From NCBI GenBank assembly GCA_019750335.1, contig JAIEOQ010000005.1, forward strand, positions 434,001-498,000: a stretch of 64,000 nt of DNA, written 5' to 3'. The translations under genes and the position numbers were made by a program. This document shows positions 17,376 to 25,056 of this stretch, in pieces. The stretch comes from Candidatus Obscuribacterales bacterium. GTDB taxonomy: Bacteria > Cyanobacteriota > Vampirovibrionia > Obscuribacterales > Obscuribacteraceae. Under the pieces are notes generated by a model. That model made no database searches, was not told the DNA's origin, and saw only the letters and a program-made list of their open reading frames with translations. Position 1 is the first letter of the stretch; every line of letters begins with the position of its first letter.

Positions 17376-18932
17376 ATGAGTACGCAAACAGAAACTCGTG
17401 AAAAAATGCAAGGAAAGCCCGGAATGGTTCAAACCTACCAAAACTACATAAACGGTAAATGGCAAAAGGCAAAAAGCGGTGAAACATTTGCTAGCTTGAA
17501 TCCGGCTAACCAAGAAGAAGTAATCGGGCATTTCGCTCTTTCCGGACCGGAAGATGTTAAAGAAGCTGTTGATGCCGCTGAGCGTGCTTTGACTGCTTGG
17601 AGACGCACTCCAGCTCCGACCCGTGCTGAAATGCTTTATAAAGCGGCGCATTTACTTGAAGCTCGCAAAGAAGAGCTTGCTCAAGTGATGACTCGTGAAA
17701 TGGGCAAAGTGATTAAAGAAGCTCGTGGTGATGTGCAAGAAGCGATCGATATGGCCAAATATATGGCTGGTGAAGGTCGCCGTCTTTTCGGTGCCACAGT
17801 GCCGTCTGAGTTGGCCAATAAATTTGCCATGTCGGTTCGTCAACCGATTGGTGTCGTTGGTATCATCACTCCTTGGAACTTTCCGGTGGCAATTCCGAGC
17901 TGGAAAATGTTTCCGGCACTTGTTGCTGGTAATACTGTTGTTTTCAAGCCGGCAACCGATACTCCACTTTGCGGTTTGATGTTTATTGAAATCATGAATG
18001 AAGCTGGATTCCCGCCAGGTGTAATCAATTTGATCACCGGTGGTGGTGGCAGAGCCGGTATGGCTCTTGTTGAAGATCCGCGGGTTCGTGCGATCTCTAT
18101 CACTGGTTCTACCGCCGTCGGCCGTCAAGTCGCCGGTAAATGCGGAGAGCTGATGAAGCGTATTTCGTGTGAACTCGGTGGCAAGAACGCTATATGCGTT
18201 ATGGATGATGCCGATATGGATCTGGCTCTGGAAGGTGCTCTCTGGGGAGCTTTCGGAACGGCAGGTCAACGCTGCACAGCAACCAGCCGCGTAATCATTC
18301 ACACTAAAAAATACAAAGAGTTCTGCGATCGTTTCGTGGAAAAAGCCAAAGCTCTGAAGATGGGCAATGGTCTCAATCCGGAAGTTGAAGTTGGACCGGT
18401 ATGCAATAAGTCTCAACTCGAGACAGTGCATAGCTATGTTGAGATCGGCAAAAAAGAAGGCGCTAAGCTTCTTTGCGGTGGCAACATTATGACTGAAGGC
18501 GAATTCGCCAAAGGTTGTTTCCATGAACCGACTGTATTTGCCGATGTCAAACCGGACATGCGCATCGCTCAAGAAGAGATCTTCGGACCGGTGGTTGCTT
18601 TGATTGAAGTTAAGAGCTTCGAAGAAGCGCTTAAAGTAGCCAATGGTACTGAATACGGTTTATCGCTCTCTATGTACACTCAAGACGTCAACCGAGCTTT
18701 TACAGCCATTCAAGAGCTCGAGTCAGGCATCGTTTATATCAATGCTCCGACTATCGGTGCTGAGATACAACTGCCTTTCGGTGGCGTCAAACAAACCGGC
18801 AACGGTCACCGGGAAGCCGGTACTGCTGCCATCGATCAGTTCACCGAATGGAAATCCGTTTATATCGATTTCTCGGGACGCTTGCAAAAGGCCCAAATCG
18901 ATGCCTACGAATCTAATTCAGATAAGGAGTAA
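17376..18932 (+). CDS. NAD(P)-dependent aldehyde dehydrogenase (semialdehyde type)
   Basis: Oxidises an aldehyde to the acid. The track start lies inside the aminotransferase; the ATG at 17376, eight bases after AGCGGGGGAA, gives 518 residues starting MSTQTETREK. Seen are TPWNFPVAIPSWK (cofactor site), the general-base glutamate in CELGGKN, the catalytic cysteine in GTAGQRCTAT, and IFGPVVALI. The C-terminus contains PFGGVKQTGNGHREAG. Succinate-, glutarate-, 2-oxoglutarate- or aminoadipate-semialdehyde are all possible substrates. The context with an omega-aminotransferase favours GABA or lysine-type catabolism. Confidence 0.9.
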   Translation: MSTQTETREKMQGKPGMVQTYQNYINGKWQKAKSGETFASLNPANQEEVIGHFALSGPEDVKEAVDAAERALTAWRRTPAPTRAEMLYKAAHLLEARKEELAQVMTREMGKVIKEARGDVQEAIDMAKYMAGEGRRLFGATVPSELANKFAMSVRQPIGVVGIITPWNFPVAIPSWKMFPALVAGNTVVFKPATDTPLCGLMFIEIMNEAGFPPGVINLITGGGGRAGMALVEDPRVRAISITGSTAVGRQVAGKCGELMKRISCELGGKNAICVMDDADMDLALEGALWGAFGTAGQRCTATSRVIIHTKKYKEFCDRFVEKAKALKMGNGLNPEVEVGPVCNKSQLETVHSYVEIGKKEGAKLLCGGNIMTEGEFAKGCFHEPTVFADVKPDMRIAQEEIFGPVVALIEVKSFEEALKVANGTEYGLSLSMYTQDVNRAFTAIQELESGIVYINAPTIGAEIQLPFGGVKQTGNGHREAGTAAIDQFTEWKSVYIDFSGRLQKAQIDAYESNSDKE

Positions 18933-18940
18933 TAAAAGCC

Positions 18941-20134
18941 ATGGATTTTGACTTCACACCTGAGCAAGCCGCGATGCGCAAACACATGCGTGAATTCGCC
19001 GATCGTGAAATTGCTCCGAAGGCGCAAATGAACGATCGCGAGTGCAAATTCGATTGGGATATCGCCAAAAAGATCTTTGCTGAAGGTTTTCTCGGCTGCC
19101 CGGTTCCGGAAAAGTACGGCGGTTTGGGCATGGATTACATCGCCTACGGTTTGATGACCGAAGAAGTGAATCGTGTTTGCTCCTCAACAAGAACTTTGTT
19201 CTCTGTGCAAACATCTTTGGTTGCATTGACCATCCTTAAATGGGGAACCGAAGAACAGAAGAAACATCTTCTGCCGAACCTTTGCAATGGCAAGTTCATC
19301 GGCTGTTTCGGTTTGACCGAACCGGAAGCAGGAAGCGATGCCGCTAACCAACAAACCAAAGCGATTAAAGACGGTAACGATTACATCATCACCGGACAAA
19401 AAACTTGGATCTCCTGCGGATCAATCGCTACACATGCTTTGATCTTCGCTACGGTTGATTCTGGAAAAGGTCATGAAGGTATCACTTGTTTTGTTGTTGA
19501 TACAAAATCCAAGGGCTTCTCGGCTCAATCAATCAAAGGTAAGCTAGGCTTGCGTGCTTCCGATACTTCATCACTATTCCTTGATGAAGTAAGAGTGCCA
19601 GCTGAAAATATGCTTGGTAAAGTTGGTGAAGGCTTCAAGATCGCCATGTCTGCTTTGGATAATGGTCGTTTCTCTGTTGCTGCCGGTGCTGTCGGTCTGG
19701 TGCAAGGTTGTATCGATCATTGCACCACTTATGCAATGCAACGCATCACTTTTGGTGTGCCGATTGGACAACATCAACAAGTACAAGCGATGATTGGCGA
19801 CATGGTTGCTGATTGCGAAGCCGGACGCTTGCTTTATTTGCGTGCTGCGCACTTGAAGAACAAAGGCGTGCGCAACACGCTTGAAACTTCAATCGCTAAG
19901 CTCTTCTGCGGTGAAGCCGCTAACAGAGCCGGACATAACGCGGTACAAATCTTCGGTGGCTACGGCTTCTCCGATGAATATCCGGTTGAACGTTATTTCC
20001 GTGATGCCAAAGTACTGAATATTTACGAAGGTACTCGCGAAATCCAGCGCATTATTATTGCTCAAGATGCGCTCGGTATTCGTCCGGCTAACGGCAGCAA
20101 AGCTGGAACAGCACTAGCTGGCGCCGGCGCTTAA
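18941..20134 (+). CDS. Acyl-CoA dehydrogenase
   Basis: FAD enzyme that introduces an alpha-beta double bond into acyl-CoA and passes electrons to ETF. The 397 residues show the family signatures CFGLTEPEAGSD near residue 125 and QIFGGYGFSDEYPVER near 330. The catalytic glutamate lies in IYEGTREIQR, at the position used by short-chain, isovaleryl and glutaryl-type enzymes. SD is AAGGAG upstream, eight bp after the aldehyde dehydrogenase. As third gene of the operon it may act on glutaryl-CoA or a branched-chain acyl-CoA. No CoA ligase, CoA transferase or ETF gene is in the window. Confidence 0.93.
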   Translation: MDFDFTPEQAAMRKHMREFADREIAPKAQMNDRECKFDWDIAKKIFAEGFLGCPVPEKYGGLGMDYIAYGLMTEEVNRVCSSTRTLFSVQTSLVALTILKWGTEEQKKHLLPNLCNGKFIGCFGLTEPEAGSDAANQQTKAIKDGNDYIITGQKTWISCGSIATHALIFATVDSGKGHEGITCFVVDTKSKGFSAQSIKGKLGLRASDTSSLFLDEVRVPAENMLGKVGEGFKIAMSALDNGRFSVAAGAVGLVQGCIDHCTTYAMQRITFGVPIGQHQQVQAMIGDMVADCEAGRLLYLRAAHLKNKGVRNTLETSIAKLFCGEAANRAGHNAVQIFGGYGFSDEYPVERYFRDAKVLNIYEGTREIQRIIIAQDALGIRPANGSKAGTALAGAGA

Positions 20135-20157
20135 TCGCAGCTGTAAACGATTCAATG

Positions 20158-20184
20158 AAGGAGAGCGGAAACGCTCTCCTTTTT
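20158..20184 (+). terminator. Strong intrinsic terminator of the catabolic operon
   Basis: GGAGAGCG and CGCTCTCC form a perfect 8-bp stem closed by a stable GAAA tetraloop and followed at once by TTTTT. It lies 25 bp after the acyl-CoA dehydrogenase stop. The 24-bp repeats that follow look derived from it. Confidence 0.9.
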
Positions 20185-20300
20185 GTTTGCGGAAACGCGT
20201 CTCTCTTTGTTTGCGGAAACGCGTCTCTCTTTGTTCGCGGAAACGCGTCTCTCTTTGTTCGCGGAAACGCGTCTCTCTTTGTTCGCGGAAACGTGCTTTC
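20165..20300. repeat. 24-bp tandem repeat array derived from the terminator
   Basis: Starting inside the terminator, a 24-bp unit is repeated head to tail: one diverged copy (20165-20188), four near-identical copies GCGGAAACGCGTCTCTCTTTG plus TTT or TTC (20189-20284), and a partial copy at 20285-20300. Each unit holds a small GCG-GAAA-CGC (or CGCG-GAAA-CGCG) hairpin followed by a pyrimidine-rich run. Because 24 is divisible by three, both strands stay open, which explains the repetitive track ORFs at 20114-20347 and 20155-20424. These are not genes. Confidence 0.92.
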
Positions 20301-20365
20301 AACCAGTGAAAAACGGCATTCCTCTTGGCATGCAAGGCGAGATTCATCTTTAACCTGTGCTAATA

Positions 20366-20383
20366 CAACTATAATTACAGTTG
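20366..20383. promoter_or_regulatory. Candidate -10 element inside an 18-bp near-palindrome
   Basis: TATAAT at 20370-20375 lies about 77 bp upstream of the exported-protein gene. It is embedded in CAACTATAATTACAGTTG, which is palindromic except for one base pair position in each arm. No good -35 is visible at 16-18 bp. The arrangement could be a promoter with an overlapping operator. Nothing else is recognised between the repeat array and the gene. Confidence 0.35.
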
Positions 20384-20451
20384 CAGATAACAGATCAATC
20401 TTCGGTGGTATAGAGAAGATCTAGTATCTGAAAGCGAGAGGCTTCTTGACA

Positions 20452-21651
20452 ATGCGCAAGCTAATTCTATCTACTCTTCTGCTGGGCAGCTTCGTGCTTT
20501 CAAGCCCTGGCTCTTTTGCTTTGCAGGAGAATGGAGAAATTGAAGTAGATGTAAATACGGCCGATCAACATTGGCGTGATGACAATCAACCGATTCCCGG
20601 CGGCGTTACTCATGGTACTGAATCGGTCATCGTCACAGAAATTGACAAACTTCTTGGCGCTGCTCTTGACAAAGATCCGGCTACCCAAACTTATGACAAA
20701 GCGGTCACGCACTATCGTAAAAAATCGCAAAGAGCAAAGGCTGCAGCGGCCGATTCTGTGAATGCGATTGTCCCTTATACGGGATTTTCCCATTCAAGTG
20801 AAGCTGGCGACATCATTCTTGGTGAAAAGCTCAAATTGCAAAGTCGTGCTGCTGCTGAATATGCGAAGCAGAAAAATGTCGATGAAAAGCATCATAAATT
20901 GAATAATGCTGTCATGCATATTGCCACCGGGCTTGGTGGCACAGATCCAAAACAAGTGGCAGATGTCACTGCTGCTGGAATCAAACGCTTGCAAGAATTG
21001 GTTGGTGAGGTACCGGCTAACGAAATGTTTGAGACTCTTAAAAAGTGGAGTCAAGAATTTCATGTAAGTGACGCTGTGTTTGCTCAGAAAGTCTGGACGC
21101 CGGATGAGCAGGAAGAGAAATTGCAGATTGTTGTCTCTAAGGCTGTCGAGACTGACAAGGTAATTAATTCTATTGATAAACAAGTTCATAAGTACAATCA
21201 TATGAGCAAAGGTAAGCGTGTTGCCGGTAAGGTAGTTAGAAGTACTCTCGGTGCGGCTTGCTTAACGCCGACTGTGATCGGTCCAGCTGCGCAGATTGGT
21301 TTGACTGCTTTTGAACTGTGTACCGGCGGTCCGGAAGAATCTAAACTTTTGAAAGAGCTTTATTTGATGAAACGACGTGAAAGTCGCACCAAAGTATTAT
21401 CCGAGCAAGCACATTTGGCGTTGAGTAATTATCAGTTGGCTGTGTTGACTAAAAATCCGATACAGTTGGCTTTGAGTGAGTTGATGATCGCCGACTTGGC
21501 CGGCTCAGAATTGGCAGCACAAATTATCACTACGCCCGTCCTTGATAGTACAAAAAATTTCATAACACCTACTGCTGCTCTTTCAGCGATGCCCAAAGTG
21601 AATCTCCTGCCTAACGCTGAAAATAACTCAACCCGTGTTGTAAACCAATAA
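20452..21651 (+). CDS. Exported protein of unknown function
   Basis: The ATG at 20452 gives a textbook signal peptide: MRKLILSTLLLGSFVLSS followed by a PGSFA cleavage region, so the mature protein is exported. The remaining 375 residues or so are mostly polar and helical, with a KRVAGKVVRSTLGAACLTPTV segment in the middle that is hydrophobic and glycine-rich. No catalytic motif or known family was recognised. The track's TTG start two codons upstream is closer to GAGAGG but would precede the signal peptide's basic start. The dodecin gene follows after 10 bp and is probably co-transcribed. Confidence 0.75.
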   Translation: MRKLILSTLLLGSFVLSSPGSFALQENGEIEVDVNTADQHWRDDNQPIPGGVTHGTESVIVTEIDKLLGAALDKDPATQTYDKAVTHYRKKSQRAKAAAADSVNAIVPYTGFSHSSEAGDIILGEKLKLQSRAAAEYAKQKNVDEKHHKLNNAVMHIATGLGGTDPKQVADVTAAGIKRLQELVGEVPANEMFETLKKWSQEFHVSDAVFAQKVWTPDEQEEKLQIVVSKAVETDKVINSIDKQVHKYNHMSKGKRVAGKVVRSTLGAACLTPTVIGPAAQIGLTAFELCTGGPEESKLLKELYLMKRRESRTKVLSEQAHLALSNYQLAVLTKNPIQLALSELMIADLAGSELAAQIITTPVLDSTKNFITPTAALSAMPKVNLLPNAENNSTRVVNQ

Positions 21652-21661
21652 AGGAGAAAAA

Positions 21662-21865
21662 ATGTCTGTATATAAAGTCACAGAAGTAGTTGGTACATCA
21701 CCATCAAGCATTGCTGATGCTGTGAAAGTTGCCGTAAAACGTGCCGGCAAAAGTGTTCGCAACATGCATTGGTTTGAAGTTGTGGAAACACGCGGGGCAA
21801 TCAAAGATGGCGAAGTAAGCGAGTTTCAAGTTGTAGTGAAAATCGGCTTTAAGCTAGAAGATTAG
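21662..21865 (+). CDS. Dodecin family flavin-binding protein
   Basis: Dodecins form hollow dodecamers that store or buffer flavins (or CoA) in the cytoplasm. The 67-residue product matches the family's length and pattern: VYKVTEVVGTSPSSIADAV at the N-terminus, the flavin-stacking tryptophan in NMHWFEVVETRG, and a closing VVVKIGFKLED strand. A strong AAAGGAGAAAAA lies before the ATG. It follows the exported protein gene by 10 bp. Confidence 0.9.
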   Translation: MSVYKVTEVVGTSPSSIADAVKVAVKRAGKSVRNMHWFEVVETRGAIKDGEVSEFQVVVKIGFKLED

Positions 21866-21866
21866 T

Positions 21867-21896
21867 AGTTAGCAAGCTAAAGTCGGTATGCTAACT
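21867..21896. terminator. Hairpin between convergent dodecin and chimeric transposase-like gene
   Basis: AGTTAGCA and TGCTAACT form an 8-bp stem with a 14-base loop right after the dodecin stop. It includes the last codons of the convergent gene. No T-run follows on either strand, so it may only be a weak transcription stop. Confidence 0.35.
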
Positions 21897-22975
21897 TGCA
21901 GGGGCGATATATAAGTAAGCGTTTGTGCATAGCTGAGTGGTCCAAATTGCCAACACCACTCTAGCAATGAGCCGCACGACCACTGGGCTTTGGTAAGTTC
22001 CAGCCAATATGCTGCAAGATAATTTTGCAGACACTTTCTGCTTATTCCATGAAATTTATTGCGAATGAAAGAAACAATAGCATCTATTGTTTCTGCAATT
22101 TCAGCTGTGGGAGCAGGATGAAATCGCGCAGTATGAGAAGTCCGTAGAGCTTTTGCTTCGGACGACTCCGCGGTGGATCGTACATAGCGATCGCCGGTCA
22201 AGCGAATGGCTGCTCCGGCTAATTCCAGCATAGTAAGAGCTGCAGATATTTCATTTATCGGCATTCTTGTCTTGTGATGAATAGCGTCCACATGAATTGG
22301 TTCTGTGGATAATATGTCATACAGAGTTTTTTCATTCCCGAAAAACTCTATGGCGTTTTTGTCTAAAGTTCCTTTCGCTAGGTGGGTTTCGCCATCTTTG
22401 CTGAAAGTGTCACTATGCGGTGCTTGAGTGATGAGTCGTTTTTCCATTTCTTCCTGTTCGGAAAGAGGGTGTTGTCTAGCCTGCGTCTCTCGGCTGCGCT
22501 TGCAGAACACCGGTGTGAAATAAGTCGATTCTGTCGTTACCTTTGTTTCCAGCATATGACTGTGCGCAACCGTTGTAATCTTCTTAAAAATATGGAGAGC
22601 CGATGATTGGGCAATGCCGACAAGCTTATGAAATCTAGATGAGCTGATGATTACTCCTTGTTCCATTAGCCAAATGGCTGCCAACCAGGGTCTCGCTGCT
22701 CTAATATGGCTAAAAAATGTACCACCGGTAAACCAAGTTATTTGTTTGCATTGCCGGCAGCTGCCGGTTCTATCGCCGTATTTCTTGTTCAGCTCTGGAC
22801 TCTTACAATAGCGACAGCGAAAAACGTGTTCGGGAACAGCTTTGCTATAGAGTTCTTCCAAGCAATCTTCTTCCTTGGGAAACTGAGTGTTAAAGCGCAG
22901 CATAAGAGCGTTGAGCATCTCATCTGTAATGCCTGAGCCGGACTGTGGGCCCGGTTCATTGGGATTGTCTGACAT
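21869..22975 (-). CDS. Chimeric protein: IS1595-like zinc ribbon/HTH and C-terminus with a DprA-type winged helix
   Basis: The N-terminal part has a CRYC...CRQC zinc ribbon followed by TWFTGGTFFSHIRAARPWL and a helical region, the pattern of the N-terminal domains of IS1595/ISXO2 transposases. Around residues 215-270 the pattern changes to EKTLYDILSTEPIHVDAI...ALTMLELAGAAIRL...YVR, which closely resembles the winged helix at the end of DprA. Near the end, FHGISRKCLQNYLAAYW resembles the C-terminal tail of ISXO2-type transposases. The DDE catalytic core is therefore absent or replaced. A DNA-binding regulator domesticated from a transposase is my inference. No terminal inverted repeats or target duplication was seen. 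Length 368. Confidence 0.7.
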   Translation of the reverse strand: MSDNPNEPGPQSGSGITDEMLNALMLRFNTQFPKEEDCLEELYSKAVPEHVFRCRYCKSPELNKKYGDRTGSCRQCKQITWFTGGTFFSHIRAARPWLAAIWLMEQGVIISSSRFHKLVGIAQSSALHIFKKITTVAHSHMLETKVTTESTYFTPVFCKRSRETQARQHPLSEQEEMEKRLITQAPHSDTFSKDGETHLAKGTLDKNAIEFFGNEKTLYDILSTEPIHVDAIHHKTRMPINEISAALTMLELAGAAIRLTGDRYVRSTAESSEAKALRTSHTARFHPAPTAEIAETIDAIVSFIRNKFHGISRKCLQNYLAAYWLELTKAQWSCGSLLEWCWQFGPLSYAQTLTYISPLQVSIPTLAC

Positions 22976-23040
22976 AAATCATCCTCAGTCATTTACTTAT
23001 TTGTACGAATGAGGCTGGAAAAAGTTCAGATCAACAGGAG

Positions 23041-23080
23041 CAGTGAAGAGCTAAACCGATATCGGTTTGACTCTTTACTG
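23041..23080. promoter_or_regulatory. 40-bp palindrome upstream of the chimeric gene
   Basis: A perfect 16-bp core AAACCGATATCGGTTT is flanked symmetrically by CAGTGAAGAG and CTCTTTACTG, which pair at nine of ten positions, with a two-base mismatch on each side of the core. It lies 66 bp upstream of the chimeric gene and 120 bp after the upp stop. No T-run follows, so a protein-binding operator is at least as likely as a terminator for upp. Confidence 0.6.
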
Positions 23081-23202
23081 TGATGGGTTTGCGTGAAGTT
23101 AGGCGCGGCAATCAATTCTGACCAGCGCCAGCTAATTCCAAGTCAATGTAACCAATCCCAATTCGAGATTGTTGGTAGGTCATTCTCAGGAAAATAAACG
23201 GA

Positions 23203-23847
23203 CTATGTGCCAAAAATACGATCGCCGGCATCACCTAAGCCAGGAACGATGAAACCGTGTTCGTTAAGATGGCTGTCAATAGATGCTGTGGTTATTTTCA
23301 CTTGGGGAAATTTGTCATGAACAGTTTTGATTCCTTCCGGCGCTGCCAAGAAGGATACTAAATGAATATGTTTGACGTCCAAATTGATGAATAGCTGGAT
23401 GGCAGCAACGGCTGAGCCGCCTGTAGCAAGCATTGGATCGAGCACGTAAACTTTGCTTTCGGCCGGTAACCTTTCGGGCAATTTGGCGTAATAAGAGATG
23501 GCTTGTAGCGTCGCTTCGTCTCTTTTTAGTCCGACGTGATAAACACGAGCATTCGGTGGAACCAGTTCTTGTGCGGCTTCGGCAATCACAAGACCAGCTC
23601 TTAAAACCGGAGCAAGAACGACATAATCGTTTAGAACTACGCCTTGTGCTGGTCCCAGCGGCGTTTCAACGCCGGCTTCGCGGGCGTGCAGATCGCGAAA
23701 GGCTTCATAAGCCAAAGCTTTGCTTAATTGGATTGCCGTGCGACGAAACTCGTTGGAAGGTGTTTGATAGTCGCGCAAACGAGTCAGGTAATGTTTAACC
23801 AGAGGGTGATCGCATACTTGAACGTTTGCTTTGGTTGAAATTGTCAT
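23203..23847 (-). CDS. upp: Uracil phosphoribosyltransferase
   Basis: Salvages uracil to UMP with PRPP. The 214-residue product carries the PRPP-binding motif YVLDPMLATGGSA near residue 130, an RAGLV segment, and the uracil-binding C-terminal GLGDAGDRIFGT. Length and ending are typical of Upp. Its ATG overlaps the TGA of dxr by four bases (ATGA), so the two are co-translated, an unusual pairing of isoprenoid and pyrimidine genes. Confidence 0.97.
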   Translation of the reverse strand: MTISTKANVQVCDHPLVKHYLTRLRDYQTPSNEFRRTAIQLSKALAYEAFRDLHAREAGVETPLGPAQGVVLNDYVVLAPVLRAGLVIAEAAQELVPPNARVYHVGLKRDEATLQAISYYAKLPERLPAESKVYVLDPMLATGGSAVAAIQLFINLDVKHIHLVSFLAAPEGIKTVHDKFPQVKITTASIDSHLNEHGFIVPGLGDAGDRIFGT

Positions 23848-25016
23848 CTGACTTTTGCCCCGATTAACTCATTAGAAATGGATCGAGCCCAGCGATCCGC
23901 TTCCAGTATATCGTCAAGTGATGGTCTGGCAACCTTTTGATGAAGATCAAGCACTTTTTCGATATATCTGGCAATATCGACAAAGCGAATCTGTCTTTCC
24001 AGAAAGCAGCTGACAGCTACTTCATTTGCTGCATTTAAGACTGCTGCTGCTGTTCCTGTATCGTCAGCTACTTCTTTGGCTAGACGTAAACAAGGAAATT
24101 TTTCATAATCTGGTGCTTCAAAAGTGAGTGAGCCAATCTTAATCAAATCAAGCAAGGGCACAGAAAGCGAGGTGCGGCGTTCCGGAAAATAAAGGGCGTA
24201 ATGAATCGGTAAATGCATATCCGGAACCCCTAGTTGTCCGACTACTGAATTGTCGATGAACTCAACTGCCGAATGTAAAATGGATTGAGGATGAACTAAT
24301 ACATCAATGCGTGCTGCTTCGATGGCAAATAGCCAGCGCGCCTCGATAATTTCAAGTCCTTTATTCATCAAGGTTGCCGAGTCGATAGTAATCTTTTGAC
24401 CCATCGACCAATTGGGATGTTTTAGCGCATCATCCATGGTGGCACTTTCAATTTGTTCTTTGTTCCAAGTGCGGAAAGGACCGCCAGAGGCTGTAAGCAA
24501 AATACGTTTCACATCTTTGTTTGAATAACCGTTCAAACTTTGATGAATAGCCGAATGTTCGCTGTCAACCGGTACAATTTTTGCACCGTACTTCTGGAGC
24601 ATAGGCATAATAATTGAGCCGGCGGCGACAAGCGTCTCTTTGTTCGCTAAAGCCACTGTTTTTCCGGCGCGAATTGCAGCTGCTGTAGGCAAAATACCAA
24701 GGGCGCCAACAACACCGGAAACGACTGTATCTGCTTGCGAGTGGCTGGCAACTAGATCGAGAGCGCCTAGACCGTAATCTATTTCCAATGCGGAATTTTT
24801 GGTGCCAAGTAACTCTTGGAGTTTCTTGGCTTCTTTGGCTCCGGGTACCGACACTAGGCTGGGTTTGAAAAACTCAATTTGTTCTTTGAGCAAAGACAAA
24901 TTATTGCTGCCGGCAGCCAGAGCTACGACTTGGAAATCGTCTTGATGCGCTTTTACTATATCCAGGGTCTGCTTGCCGATTGAACCGGTAGAGCCAAGAA
25001 TTGAAATCGATTTCAA
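23844..25016 (-). CDS. dxr: 1-deoxy-D-xylulose 5-phosphate reductoisomerase
   Basis: Second enzyme of the MEP isoprenoid pathway, converting DXP to MEP with NADPH and a divalent metal. The N-terminal GSTGSIGKQTLDIV binds NADPH. The metal and substrate site is seen in PVDSEHSAIHQ near residue 150, LTASGGPFR near 175 and MNKGLEIIEA near 220. The 390 residues are standard. It points to the non-mevalonate pathway in this organism. It is the first gene of a dxr-upp pair and follows the unknown 423-residue gene by 40 bp. Confidence 0.98.
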   Translation of the reverse strand: MKSISILGSTGSIGKQTLDIVKAHQDDFQVVALAAGSNNLSLLKEQIEFFKPSLVSVPGAKEAKKLQELLGTKNSALEIDYGLGALDLVASHSQADTVVSGVVGALGILPTAAAIRAGKTVALANKETLVAAGSIIMPMLQKYGAKIVPVDSEHSAIHQSLNGYSNKDVKRILLTASGGPFRTWNKEQIESATMDDALKHPNWSMGQKITIDSATLMNKGLEIIEARWLFAIEAARIDVLVHPQSILHSAVEFIDNSVVGQLGVPDMHLPIHYALYFPERRTSLSVPLLDLIKIGSLTFEAPDYEKFPCLRLAKEVADDTGTAAAVLNAANEVAVSCFLERQIRFVDIARYIEKVLDLHQKVARPSLDDILEADRWARSISNELIGAKVR

Positions 25017-25056
25017 TATAATTACCTAAAGCAAGAGCTTAGATCTTATCGCTAGA

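Noticed and set aside
17652-18572. 306-aa minus-strand ORF opposite the aldehyde dehydrogenase
   Set aside because: The sense strand codes for a complete aldehyde dehydrogenase with all catalytic motifs; the antisense product has no recognisable domain.
20114-20424. Repetitive ORFs on both strands (RFREQRET and GNASLFV repeats)
   Set aside because: They are translations of the non-coding 24-bp tandem repeat, whose length keeps all frames open. They have no Shine-Dalgarno and no continuation outside the array.
21869-23080. A complete insertion sequence around the transposase-like gene
   Set aside because: No matching terminal inverted repeats or target-site duplication were seen, and the catalytic core appears to be missing. 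The 40-bp palindrome is an internal inverted repeat on one side only.
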